From Bacteroidales bacterium (lineage in GTDB: Bacteria; Bacteroidota; Bacteroidia; Bacteroidales; CG2-30-32-10): DNA of 50,193 nt. A model generated the notes under the pieces. The model was not told where the DNA came from. It searched no databases and saw nothing but the letters and a program-made list of their open reading frames with translations. This document shows positions 42,101-50,084 of this stretch, in pieces. Both the position numbers and the translations under genes were made by a program. Each line of letters starts with the position of its first letter. Positions within the stretch are counted from its first letter, which is position 1. The stretch is taken from contig DAOQAK010000028.1 in NCBI GenBank assembly GCA_035353855.1, forward strand, positions 1 to 50,193. The letters run 5' to 3'.

Positions 42101-42130
42101 AAAAAAACCCGCAGATTTCTCAGCGGGTTT
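42101..42130 (-). terminator. Terminator of the ribosomal protein operon
   Basis: An 8-bp stem (42105-42112 with 42123-42130) with a 10-nt loop, followed on the minus strand by a T run. It lies 19 bases after the rplI stop codon. Confidence 0.9.
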
Positions 42131-42148
42131 AAATATTTTTATAACTAA

Positions 42149-42598
42149 TTACTCAGCAACCACTTCAAATTTCACATCAAGTTTAACTTCCTTATGAAGA
42201 ATAACTTTAGCTGAATAAGTTCCAAGTTCTTTTATTGATTCACCGTCAACATGAATTTTTTTACGGTCAATTTCAACATTAAATTGTTTTTGTATTGCTT
42301 CAGCAATTTGAAGAGCATTAACAGCACCAAAAATTTTACCTGATGTACCTGCTTTAGCACCAATTTTAAGAGTAATGCTTCCGAGGGTTTCAGCAACTTT
42401 CTGAGCTTCTTTTTTAATTTTTTCTTCTTTAAAAGCTCTCTGCTTCATGTTTTCGGCAAGTATCTTCCGGTTAGTTTCAGTAGCTACTGTAGCCATATTT
42501 TTAGGAATAAGGAAATTGCGAGCATATCCTTCTTTAACCTTAACCACATCGTTTTTATATCCGAGGTTATGTATATCTTGTTTTAAAATAACTTCCAT
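42149..42598 (-). CDS. rplI: 50S ribosomal protein L9 (bL9)
   Basis: 149 residues, normal length. The N-terminal domain signature is MEVILKQDIHNLGYKNDVVKVKEGYARNFLIPKNMA, of which the central GYARNFLIP is the bL9 hallmark. A long helix (40-75) connects to the C-terminal domain (80-149). L9 binds 23S rRNA and helps keep reading frame. It is the last gene of the seven-gene translation operon, 18 bp after rpsR, and is preceded by a textbook SD sequence, which is exceptional here. Confidence 0.96.
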   Translation of the reverse strand: MEVILKQDIHNLGYKNDVVKVKEGYARNFLIPKNMATVATETNRKILAENMKQRAFKEEKIKKEAQKVAETLGSITLKIGAKAGTSGKIFGAVNALQIAEAIQKQFNVEIDRKKIHVDGESIKELGTYSAKVILHKEVKLDVKFEVVAE

Positions 42599-42606
42599 TT
42601 TCTTTT

Positions 42607-42612
42607 CCTCCT
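42607..42612 (-). promoter_or_regulatory. Strong Shine-Dalgarno site before rplI
   Basis: Minus-strand AGGAGG with 8 nt to the ATG, the same spacing as the site before the first ompH gene. Confidence 0.88.
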
Positions 42613-42616
42613 GATT

Positions 42617-42886
42617 TTATTTTAACATATCACCAACGAATGGTAATAGTGCAATGTGTCTAGCTCTTTTAACTGCCTGAGCAATTTTTCTTTGGTATTT
42701 ATCAGATGTTCCTGTAATACGTTTAGGTAATATTTTTCCCTGATCGTTAATAAATTTCAGAAGAAAATCAGCATCTTTATAATCAATGTATCTAATACCG
42801 CTTCTTTTGAAACGACAATATTTTTTCTTTTTGATATCAACATTAATGGGTGTTAAATATCTTATTTCTGAACCTTGTTGTGCCAT
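42617..42886 (-). CDS. rpsR: 30S ribosomal protein S18 (bS18)
   Basis: 89 residues. The bS18 core is present: KKKYCRFKRSGIRYIDYKD (19-37), then FLLKFINDQGKILPKRITGT near 42-61, and KYQRKIAQAVKRARHIALLPF near 63-83. It binds 16S rRNA together with bS6, encoded just upstream, at the platform of the small subunit. It lies 28 bp after rpsF. In Bacteroidota ribosomes bS18, bS6 and bS21 help hide the anti-SD end of 16S rRNA. Confidence 0.96.
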   Translation of the reverse strand: MAQQGSEIRYLTPINVDIKKKKYCRFKRSGIRYIDYKDADFLLKFINDQGKILPKRITGTSDKYQRKIAQAVKRARHIALLPFVGDMLK

Positions 42887-42914
42887 TTTAATAATTTTTT
42901 AAATGATTACCTGG

Positions 42915-43283
42915 TTACGCTTCTGCTCTTTCTTTAGAAGGCTTAGCTTTTTCTTTTTCGTTAGTACGTTTTTTTTCGTTATATGCTATTGCATATTTGT
43001 CGAGTTTTACCGTTAAAAAACGAAGTATGCGTTCATCGCGTTTATAGTTAATCTCGAGATCTCTCACAGTATTACCTTCTGCTTTGAACTCAATCAGGTA
43101 ATAAAACCCAGTTGATTTTTTCTGGATAGGATATGCCATTTTACGCAATCCCCAGTTGTGCTGGTAGACTATCTCAGCACCTTTTTCTGCAAGCAATTTC
43201 TGAAACTTGCTTACCGTTTCCTTCATCTGGTCTTCAGATAAAACGGGAGTCATTATGAAAACGGTTTCGTATTGATTTGCCAT
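42915..43283 (-). CDS. rpsF: 30S ribosomal protein S6 (bS6)
   Basis: 122 residues. It starts NQYETVFIMTPVLSEDQ, with WGLRKMAYPIQKKSTGFYYLIEF near 44-66, the RNA/S18-binding strand region, and LRFLTVKLDKYA near 86-97. A Lys/Glu-rich tail of about 20 residues extends the fold, as in other members of the phylum. It forms a heterodimer with bS18. It begins 41 bp after the tsf stop codon, with no terminator or promoter box seen between. Confidence 0.95.
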   Translation of the reverse strand: MANQYETVFIMTPVLSEDQMKETVSKFQKLLAEKGAEIVYQHNWGLRKMAYPIQKKSTGFYYLIEFKAEGNTVRDLEINYKRDERILRFLTVKLDKYAIAYNEKKRTNEKEKAKPSKERAEA

Positions 43284-43324
43284 TTTAATAAAATTATTAT
43301 TTGTTTTTTATTGATTGATTTTAA

Positions 43325-44161
43325 TTATGCTCCTAACATTAAACGAGCAAATGCCGTTACTTTAAGATCTTTATCAATTTCCGTAATATATTGTCCTACG
43401 GTTTTTTTATTATCTCTTACGAATTCCTGATTTAATAAAGTACTTTCCTTAAAGAATTTATTTAATTTACCCTGGGCAATTTTTTCAAGCATCTCTTCAG
43501 GTTTTCCTTCTTGTCTTGCTTGTTCTTTTCCAATTTCAATTTCTTTATCAATCATTTCCTGGGTAACATCGCTTTTATCAATAGCAACAGGACTCATAGC
43601 TGCTATCTGCATTGCAATTTCTTTTCCAACCATGTCAAGTCCTTCAACACTGTCTTTATTAAAACCTACGATTGTTCCCAAGCGGTTTCCCGGGTGATTA
43701 TATGCGTATGTTCTTGCAGCTTCGATAACCTGATAACGGGCTACTTCCATTTTTTCACCAACTTTACCTATTAAATCGGTAAGGTTTTCTTGAACTGAAC
43801 GTCCATTCAAATTTGCAGCTTTCAATTCATCGATATTCCCTGGAGTATTATTAATTGCATATTCAGCAACATCAGTAGTTAGTTTCATGAAATCCTGACT
43901 TTTAGCAACAAAATCTGTTTCACAACTAATCATTACAATAATAGCTTTTTTAGAATCAGCAGAGGTTTTAGCTAATACCATGCCTTCATTTGCAGCTCTG
44001 TCGGCACGGCTGCTTGCCACTTTTTGTCCTTTTTTTCTTAGGTAATCAATGGCTGCATCAAAATCGCCATTTGCTTCAACTAAAGCTTTTTTGCAGTCCA
44101 TCATTCCCGCACCAGTCATTTGACGTAATTTATTTACATCGGCTGCAGTAATATTTGCCAT
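43325..44161 (-). CDS. tsf: Translation elongation factor Ts
   Basis: 278 residues. The N-terminal UBA-like module is present (VNKLRQMTGAGMMDCKKALVEANGDFDAAIDYL, 9-41), followed by the TDFVAKS.DF motif near 81-90 that inserts into EF-Tu to release GDP. The core and coiled-coil regions follow. It is the nucleotide exchange factor for EF-Tu. It lies 18 bp downstream of rpsB, the near-universal pairing. Confidence 0.96.
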   Translation of the reverse strand: MANITAADVNKLRQMTGAGMMDCKKALVEANGDFDAAIDYLRKKGQKVASSRADRAANEGMVLAKTSADSKKAIIVMISCETDFVAKSQDFMKLTTDVAEYAINNTPGNIDELKAANLNGRSVQENLTDLIGKVGEKMEVARYQVIEAARTYAYNHPGNRLGTIVGFNKDSVEGLDMVGKEIAMQIAAMSPVAIDKSDVTQEMIDKEIEIGKEQARQEGKPEEMLEKIAQGKLNKFFKESTLLNQEFVRDNKKTVGQYITEIDKDLKVTAFARLMLGA

Positions 44162-44179
44162 TGTACAGTTTATTTAAAA

Positions 44180-45136
44180 TTATTTAATAGGTTTCTTTCC
44201 AATACCGGGCTTTTTAACACTTAATTGTGGTTTGGGTCCGCGTGGAATGAATTTTTTATCTTTTCTTTCAATAGGTTCAGTATCTACAGTATCTTTAGCT
44301 TTCAACACTTGTTTAGCAGCAGCTTTTTTGGTTTTCTTCACTTCTTCTTCATCTTCCTGTGCTTCAAGTTCAACTATTGTTTTTGATTTTAATTCTGCAG
44401 CTTCAAATGCTTCTTCTCTTTCATCTTCAATTTGTTTGTCTTTATCAAATTTTCTTTCAGCTAGACCTTCTTCGATAGCTTCAACCATTGCATTAACTAC
44501 CAGTGAAATTGATTTTGCAGCATCATCATTTGCAGGAATTGGGAAATCAACTTCATTTGGGTTTGAGTTGGTATCAACAATTGCAAAAGTTGGAATGCTG
44601 AGTTTTTTGGCTTCAGCAACAGCAATATGTTCCTTAGAAATATCAACTATAAATAAAGCAGCAGGAAGTCTTGTAAGATCGGCAATACTGCCAAGGTTTT
44701 TTTCCAGTTTAGCTCTTTCGCGGGTAATCTGAAGTCTTTCTTTTTTCGACATATTGTCAGAAGTACCATCGGTGAACATTTTGTCGATACCCGACATTTT
44801 TTTCACTGCTTTACGAATAGTAGCAAAATTTGTAAGCATACCTCCAGGCCACCTTTCAGTAACAAAAGGCATGTTAACACGTTTTACGTGCTCGGCAACA
44901 ATATCTTTAGCCTGTTTTTTTGTTGCTACAAAAAGGATTTTCTTTCCAGATTTTGCTATTTGTTTAATAGCAGTACCAGCTTCATCAATTTTTGCAGCTG
45001 TTTTATTTAGATCGATAATATGAATCCCGTTTTTTTCCATAAAAATATAAGGAGCCATATTAGGATTCCACTTTCTTCTCAGATGACCAAAATGAACACC
45101 TGCGTCTAACAATTCATTATAACTAACTTTTGTCAT
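44180..45136 (-). CDS. rpsB: 30S ribosomal protein S2 with long charged C-terminal extension
   Basis: 318 residues; typical S2 is 230-280. The S2 core is complete: LLDAGVHFGHLRRKWNPNMAPYI (9-31), FVATKKQAKDIV near 69-80, RWPGGMLTNF near 95-104, and IPTFAIVDTNSNPNEVDFPIPANDDA near 184-209. After about residue 228 there is an acidic stretch (EDEREEAFEAAELKSK, then EAQEDEEEVKK) and then a strongly basic Pro/Lys-rich tail (KFIPRGPKPQLSVKKPGIGK). The tail may contact rRNA or S1; its role is unknown. Only a partial SD-like AGGAAA lies upstream. Confidence 0.95.
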   Translation of the reverse strand: MTKVSYNELLDAGVHFGHLRRKWNPNMAPYIFMEKNGIHIIDLNKTAAKIDEAGTAIKQIAKSGKKILFVATKKQAKDIVAEHVKRVNMPFVTERWPGGMLTNFATIRKAVKKMSGIDKMFTDGTSDNMSKKERLQITRERAKLEKNLGSIADLTRLPAALFIVDISKEHIAVAEAKKLSIPTFAIVDTNSNPNEVDFPIPANDDAAKSISLVVNAMVEAIEEGLAERKFDKDKQIEDEREEAFEAAELKSKTIVELEAQEDEEEVKKTKKAAAKQVLKAKDTVDTEPIERKDKKFIPRGPKPQLSVKKPGIGKKPIK

Positions 45137-45160
45137 GTGATATTTATTTCCTGTAAAATA

Positions 45161-45547
45161 TTAACGTTTGCTAAATTGAAATCTTTTGCGGGCTTTTTTC
45201 TGACCGGGTTTTTTACGTTCCACCATCCTGGGATCTCTTCTCATCAAACCTTTTGCTTTCAAAGGAGGTCTTGATTCAGGATTGATTTTGCATAAAGCTC
45301 TTGCAATAGCAAGTTTTAAAGCTTCAGCCTGACCGGTAACACCACCGCCGTTTACATTTGCAATAATATTATATTTTCCTATTGCTTCAACCGTTTCGAG
45401 AGGATGATTCACTACATATTGTAATGTAGGTGTAGGGAAATATACTTTATAATCTTTATTATTAACTGTAATACTTCCGTTTCCGTCCTTTATAAAAACA
45501 CTGGCTATAGCATTTTTTCTTCTACCAGTTGCATTGATAACTTCCAT
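45161..45547 (-). CDS. rpsI: 30S ribosomal protein S9 (uS9)
   Basis: 128 residues. It begins with INATGRRKNAIASVFI (4-19), has GGGVTGQAEALKLAIARAL near 67-85, and ends in the basic tail KKPGQKKARKRFQFSKR, whose last residues reach the P-site tRNA. It is 3 bp downstream of rplM and therefore translationally close to it, the standard rplM-rpsI pair. Confidence 0.96.
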   Translation of the reverse strand: MEVINATGRRKNAIASVFIKDGNGSITVNNKDYKVYFPTPTLQYVVNHPLETVEAIGKYNIIANVNGGGVTGQAEALKLAIARALCKINPESRPPLKAKGLMRRDPRMVERKKPGQKKARKRFQFSKR

Positions 45548-45550
45548 ATA

Positions 45551-46006
45551 TTATTTGATTGTTTTAATATTAATAGCTTTAGGTTGCTGTGCAGCATGAG
45601 GATGTTCTGTTCCTGTATAAACATAAAGATTTTTATAAATCTGGGCACCAAGCCTGTTTTTGGGGAGCATTCCTTTTACTGCTTTTTCAATAACTGCTTC
45701 CGGTTTCTTAGCCAGAAGTTCTTTAGGAGTTGCAAATCTTTGTCCACCCGGGTAACCAGTATGACGAACATATTCTTTATCGGTCATCTTATTACCAGTA
45801 AGTCTTATCTTCTCAGCATTGATAATAATTACATTATCACCACAATCAACATGAGGTGTAAATTCAGTTTTTAATTTTCCTCTAAGTAACCGTGCAACAA
45901 CAGATGCAAGCCTTCCAAGAATTTCATTTTCTGCATCAACTAACAGCCATTCTTTATTGACAGTATCTTTATTTGCAGATTTTGTTTTATACGTTAATGT
46001 ATCCAT
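45551..46006 (-). CDS. rplM: 50S ribosomal protein L13 (uL13)
   Basis: 151 residues. Core motifs: WLLVDAENEILGRLASVVARLLRGK (20-44), FTPHVDCGDNVIIINAEKIRLTGNKM near 49-74, KEYVRHTGYPGG near 77-88, and KGMLPKNRLGAQIYKNLYVYTGTEHPH near 111-137. First gene of the operon running rplM-rpsI-rpsB-tsf-rpsF-rpsR-rplI. It has an excellent promoter upstream and a 48-nt leader. Confidence 0.96.
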   Translation of the reverse strand: MDTLTYKTKSANKDTVNKEWLLVDAENEILGRLASVVARLLRGKLKTEFTPHVDCGDNVIIINAEKIRLTGNKMTDKEYVRHTGYPGGQRFATPKELLAKKPEAVIEKAVKGMLPKNRLGAQIYKNLYVYTGTEHPHAAQQPKAINIKTIK

Positions 46007-46060
46007 TACTAAATGTTATTATTTCAAAAAAATAAAAAATCCCCTTATAAAACGGGAGTG

Positions 46061-46090
46061 CAAAGGTAAAACTAATTTTTTATTTAACAA
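46061..46090 (-). promoter_or_regulatory. Promoter of the rplM operon
   Basis: Minus-strand TACCTTTG (46068-46061) with TTG (46090-46088) 19 nt upstream, an excellent match to the Bacteroidota promoter consensus. Confidence 0.75.
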
Positions 46091-46283
46091 ATTTGTTAAC
46101 AATATTTTGAAATTAATTTTCATATTGCTATAAACCCTTGATAAAAAACAGCTTTAAGCAGCTGCAAAAATATAAAAAGCTTTTGAATATGCTAATTTTT
46201 AGTAATCAATGTTTTAATATGAATGTTTTTTAACAAAATTTTTCCAAAAAAATTTCCTTTTACAGTGTTAAATTAAAAACCAT

Positions 46284-46291
46284 TAACTTTG
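46284..46291 (+). promoter_or_regulatory. -7 box for der; decides the start codon
   Basis: TAACTTTG matches TAnnTTTG. Transcription would begin near 46297, after an ATG at 46293, so the ATG at 46314 must be the start for this transcript. Confidence 0.6.
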
Positions 46292-46313
46292 CATGCTTTC
46301 TAAATTAAGAATC

Positions 46314-47618
46314 ATGGGCAATATAATAGCTATAGTTGGTCGCCCGAATGTAGGTAAATCAACATTATTCAACAGGTTAATAGGTCAGCGTCAGGCTATA
46401 GTTGATTCTTTCAGCGGTGTTACACGCGACCGGCATTATGGTCGCACTGATTGGAACGGATTCGAATTCTCAGTAATTGACACCGGGGGTTATGTTAATG
46501 ATTCTGATGATGTTTTTGAACTTGAAATAAAAAAACAGGTAGAACTGGCCATTGAAGAAGCTTCTGTTATCGTTTTTGTTGTTGATTTCAAGGAAGGGCT
46601 TACTGATATGGATAAAGATGTAGCATCTATCCTACGTCATAGCGAGAAGAAAAAATATCTTGTTGTAAATAAAGTAGATTCCATAAACAAACACCATGAG
46701 GCAGCTGAATTTTACCAGCTCGGACTGGGTGAGTTATATTGTATTTCTGCAATTAATGGCTCAGGAACAGGTGAATTGCTTGATGAAATTGTAAAAGAAT
46801 TTGAAATAAATAAAGAAGAAGAAGTTCCCGAATTACCTAAATTTACAATAGCAGGAAGACCGAATGTAGGCAAATCTTCATTAATAAACGCTTTGCTTGG
46901 AGAAGAAAGACATATTGTAACACCCGTTGCCGGAACAACACGTGATTCGATTTATACCCGTTATAACAAATTCGGGCTTGATTTTGTTTTAGTTGATACA
47001 GCCGGGTTAAGAAAAAAAGCAAAAGTTCATGAAGATCTTGAATTTTATTCTGTTTTACGTTCTGTTCGTGCCATTGAAAATTGTGATGTATGCATTTTAA
47101 TGATTGATGCTACACTGGGTTTTGAAGCACAGGATATGAATATCCTGCACCTGGCTGAAAAGAATAGAAAAGGTATTGTTATTTGTGTGAACAAATGGGA
47201 TTTGATGGAAAAAGAAACAAATACTTCAAAATCTTTTGAAGAGAAAATAAAAAATGAGATTGCTCCATTTACTGACATTCCAATAATTTTTATTTCTGCA
47301 TTAAAAAAACAACGTATTTTCAAAGCACTCGAAATAGCAAATAAAGTTTACGAAAACCGCAATAAAAAAATACCTACATCAAAATTAAACGAAACTTTTT
47401 TACCAATTATTGAAAGAAACCCTCCGCCTGCTGTAAAAGGTAAATTTGTAAAAATAAAATTCATAACCCAGTTGCCCACTCATGCACCTTCATTTGCTTT
47501 TTTCTGTAACCTTCCACAATATATCCGTGATTCTTATAAACGTTTCCTGGAGAACAAACTACGCGAACTATTTGATTTCTCAGGTGTACCTATTCAAATA
47601 TTTTTCAGGAAAAAATGA
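46314..47618 (+). CDS. der: Ribosome biogenesis GTPase Der (EngA)
   Basis: 434 residues from ATG 46314; an in-frame ATG at 46293 would add seven residues but lies upstream of the predicted transcription start. Two GTPase domains: G1 GRPNVGKSTLFN near 8-19 with DTGG near 56-59, NKVD near 118; then G1 GRPNVGKSSLIN near 181-192, DTAG near 228-231, and NKWD near 293-296. A KH-like domain (about 350-434) ends the protein. Tandem G domains define Der, which acts in 50S subunit assembly. It overlaps the S4-domain gene by 4 bases, so the two are coupled. Confidence 0.95.
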   Translation: MGNIIAIVGRPNVGKSTLFNRLIGQRQAIVDSFSGVTRDRHYGRTDWNGFEFSVIDTGGYVNDSDDVFELEIKKQVELAIEEASVIVFVVDFKEGLTDMDKDVASILRHSEKKKYLVVNKVDSINKHHEAAEFYQLGLGELYCISAINGSGTGELLDEIVKEFEINKEEEVPELPKFTIAGRPNVGKSSLINALLGEERHIVTPVAGTTRDSIYTRYNKFGLDFVLVDTAGLRKKAKVHEDLEFYSVLRSVRAIENCDVCILMIDATLGFEAQDMNILHLAEKNRKGIVICVNKWDLMEKETNTSKSFEEKIKNEIAPFTDIPIIFISALKKQRIFKALEIANKVYENRNKKIPTSKLNETFLPIIERNPPPAVKGKFVKIKFITQLPTHAPSFAFFCNLPQYIRDSYKRFLENKLRELFDFSGVPIQIFFRKK

Positions 47619-48001
47619 TGACAGTAACAAGTGTCAGGATTGATAAATGGCTCTGGGCTGTTCGTATTTTTAAAACCCGCAGTCTTGCAGCTGATGCCTG
47701 TAAAGGAGGGAAAGTTGAAATTAGTGAAGCAACTGTTAAAGCTTCACGTGAAGTGAAAATCGGTGAAATTATTTATGTAAGAATTGGTCAATTAAATAAA
47801 AAAATAAAAGTCATCGGCTTGACAGAAAATCGGGTATCAGCAAAGCTGGCCGTTCAATTTGTTGAAGACCTTACTCCCCCTGAAGAGTATAAAAAAATTG
47901 AAATGATACATAAATCTAATTTCATTACACGCGACAAAGGAAGCGGACGTCCCACTAAAAAAGACAGACGCGAAATGGACTCCCTTTTATCAGAATGGTA
48001 A
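47615..48001 (+). CDS. S4-domain RNA-binding protein (HslR/Hsp15-like)
   Basis: 128 residues. An S4 RNA-binding domain covers about 7-65: VRIDKWLWAVRIFKTRSLAADACKGGKVEI (7-36), then VKIGEIIYVRIGQLNKKIKVIGL. The C-terminal basic tail (RDKGSGRPTKKDRREMDS) matches the HslR/Hsp15 family, which recycles 50S subunits carrying stalled peptidyl-tRNA after heat shock. It starts inside the last codons of der (ATGA overlap), so the two ribosome-related genes form an operon. Confidence 0.9.
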   Translation: MMTVTSVRIDKWLWAVRIFKTRSLAADACKGGKVEISEATVKASREVKIGEIIYVRIGQLNKKIKVIGLTENRVSAKLAVQFVEDLTPPEEYKKIEMIHKSNFITRDKGSGRPTKKDRREMDSLLSEW

Positions 48002-48176
48002 TCTCCCCTATTTTATTGATATTTTAATTACTTTCATGTTTATTGTCATCGACTGATTGTAAATATTTGTATTATAATAATTGGTATTAGCACTAAACAA
48101 TAGTATCTCTATTGACTTTTCATGAAAAATTTCTTATATTGGAGATAAGAAAGCAATATTATAATGAACGATTTTA

Positions 48177-50084
48177 ATGAAACCCAATTTTTACACATTA
48201 TCCTTCAAAATAACCATACTGCTTTATTCTTTTTTCTATTTTTTAAATATCATTATTGTAAAAGCTGAAGGGACAAAAGAATTCCGACCAGATTCATCCT
48301 ATTATGGAAACATGCAAATCAATGACATGGGGCGTCCATTTGCATTAGAATCAAATAGCGATTTAATGCACCGTTTATATTTTCACATTAAAGATTACAC
48401 CACTGAAAAAGTATATATTGGTTTTAAACATGTATTATCAGGTTCTGAAACTGCAACGTATAGAATTATGGATCCCAATGGGAATGTAGCTAAAACCAGG
48501 AAAACTATTCCCGCATCAGGAACTGGTTACATAAAATATTATTCCCAGGCTGTAGCCGGACCAATAATTTCAGGAACACCCGTTAAAGGTTATACACCAA
48601 TTGTATTCACACCCACTATGAATGGGGATTATTACATTGAATTTACTACAAGTTACGAAGGCACAACTACAGCATATCATTTTGATTTATTTGATTTAAC
48701 AGTAGCAACATCTACAACAAACAGGATAAAAGGCAGAATGTGGTCATATTGTTGGGATCTAAATACCAGAAGTTACTCGAACAGGTATTGGGGTAAATTT
48801 TACAGTTACTCCGAAGATATGTATGTTTCGGAGTTTAGTATGAATGGGATTCAACCCTTTGGTTTTACTATTTCTTGTAATAATTCCGGAACTTCTGTTA
48901 CAGGCGATGCAAATGAAAACAGAAAATCCGTTGCCGGAAATTCAACAAGACCGCAATATAAAATTTTCCTTAACGATCCTGATATAAATTGTTATCCTTC
49001 CGGTGATATACCTATCATGATGGAAAACCTGGCGCTTGTTGATACACCTTTTGTTGGTGAACCTGCTTTATTTACTTTAAAGATGAGTGAATCCGGAACA
49101 ATTGAAATGGTTATTGAGTTGAACGGAACCCCCGGATACCAGCCTAACTCAAGAGATGTAGTAATTGTAAAAGCGGTAACTGGTGGTACTATTGATACTG
49201 TTTCATGGGATGGAAAAGATGGTGAAGGTATTACTGTTGAATCCGATGAAGTTGTTGTTTCTTCAGCTGCATTTTACTCTGGTGTTACTAATTTCCCCCT
49301 TTATGATCCGGAAACAAACGATAAAGGGTATATCGTAAACCGGATCCGCCCTGTTTCCGGCTCTTGTAAAATTTACTGGGATGATTCTAACTTCACTGAT
49401 GGAACAACTAATATAGAAGGTGAGTATGGACCGGCACATACTTGGCCATATTTATTTGGAGATGTAAGAACCATGAATACATGGTGGGATGGATTCAGAA
49501 TAGATACTTTAGCTAAATTCAGCTGGAGATTTAAAAATGATCCTATGCCTGTTGAATTTATTGATATCAATGCTGTTAAAGATGATGAACACATTGATTT
49601 AAATTGGGCTACTGCTTCCGAAACAAATAATGATTATTTCACTATTGAAAGAGCATCTGATGGAATAAATTTTTTACCTCTTTCAATAATTAAAGGTTCT
49701 GGGAATAGCAATTCATTAATCAATTACAGTTATGCTGATAATAATCCAATTGAAGGGGTAAACTATTACAGAATTAAACAAACTGATTTTGACGGGAAGT
49801 ACGAATATTCTATAATTATATATATAGAATATTCTATTGACGCTCCTTTTATAACTGTTTTACCAAGTTACATTAAAAAAAGTGATAATATAAATATTGT
49901 ATTTAATAATGAAGAAAATAATATTTATACCGTAACAATATACTCCACTACCAACCAAAAGATTTACGAATATACCATAAGCGAATCCACATCAATACCT
50001 GCATTTTCATATAATGAAGGGATATATTTTATAACCATTATTTCGGGAGATAAAAACACTTTTGAAAAAATTGTGATTTATTAA
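48177..50084 (+). CDS. T9SS-secreted protein of unknown function
   Basis: 635 residues. A signal peptide-like N-terminus (hydrophobic 12-30, ending VKAEG). The central part (35-450) is beta-rich with no family I recognise; it has recurrent aromatic-Gly strands and a segment GDVRTMNTWWDGFRID near 435-450. From about residue 457 it carries a PVEFIDINAVKDDEHIDLNW module with the 'WATASETNNDYFTIERA' pattern, closely similar to the module at 1678 of the giant protein on the minus strand. The final 80 residues are a divergent T9SS-type sorting domain (EGIYFITIISGDKNTFEKIVIY). It is expected at the cell surface or in the medium. No neighbour suggests a partner. Confidence 0.75.
   Translation: MKPNFYTLSFKITILLYSFFYFLNIIIVKAEGTKEFRPDSSYYGNMQINDMGRPFALESNSDLMHRLYFHIKDYTTEKVYIGFKHVLSGSETATYRIMDPNGNVAKTRKTIPASGTGYIKYYSQAVAGPIISGTPVKGYTPIVFTPTMNGDYYIEFTTSYEGTTTAYHFDLFDLTVATSTTNRIKGRMWSYCWDLNTRSYSNRYWGKFYSYSEDMYVSEFSMNGIQPFGFTISCNNSGTSVTGDANENRKSVAGNSTRPQYKIFLNDPDINCYPSGDIPIMMENLALVDTPFVGEPALFTLKMSESGTIEMVIELNGTPGYQPNSRDVVIVKAVTGGTIDTVSWDGKDGEGITVESDEVVVSSAAFYSGVTNFPLYDPETNDKGYIVNRIRPVSGSCKIYWDDSNFTDGTTNIEGEYGPAHTWPYLFGDVRTMNTWWDGFRIDTLAKFSWRFKNDPMPVEFIDINAVKDDEHIDLNWATASETNNDYFTIERASDGINFLPLSIIKGSGNSNSLINYSYADNNPIEGVNYYRIKQTDFDGKYEYSIIIYIEYSIDAPFITVLPSYIKKSDNINIVFNNEENNIYTVTIYSTTNQKIYEYTISESTSIPAFSYNEGIYFITIISGDKNTFEKIVIY

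Noticed and set aside
46040..46057. Terminator-like hairpin in the rplM leader (possible attenuator or L13-type leader)
   Set aside because: The stem is only about 4 bp, and its first arm lies at the predicted transcription start, so it would be only partly transcribed. The poly-T after it is common in this AT-rich sequence.
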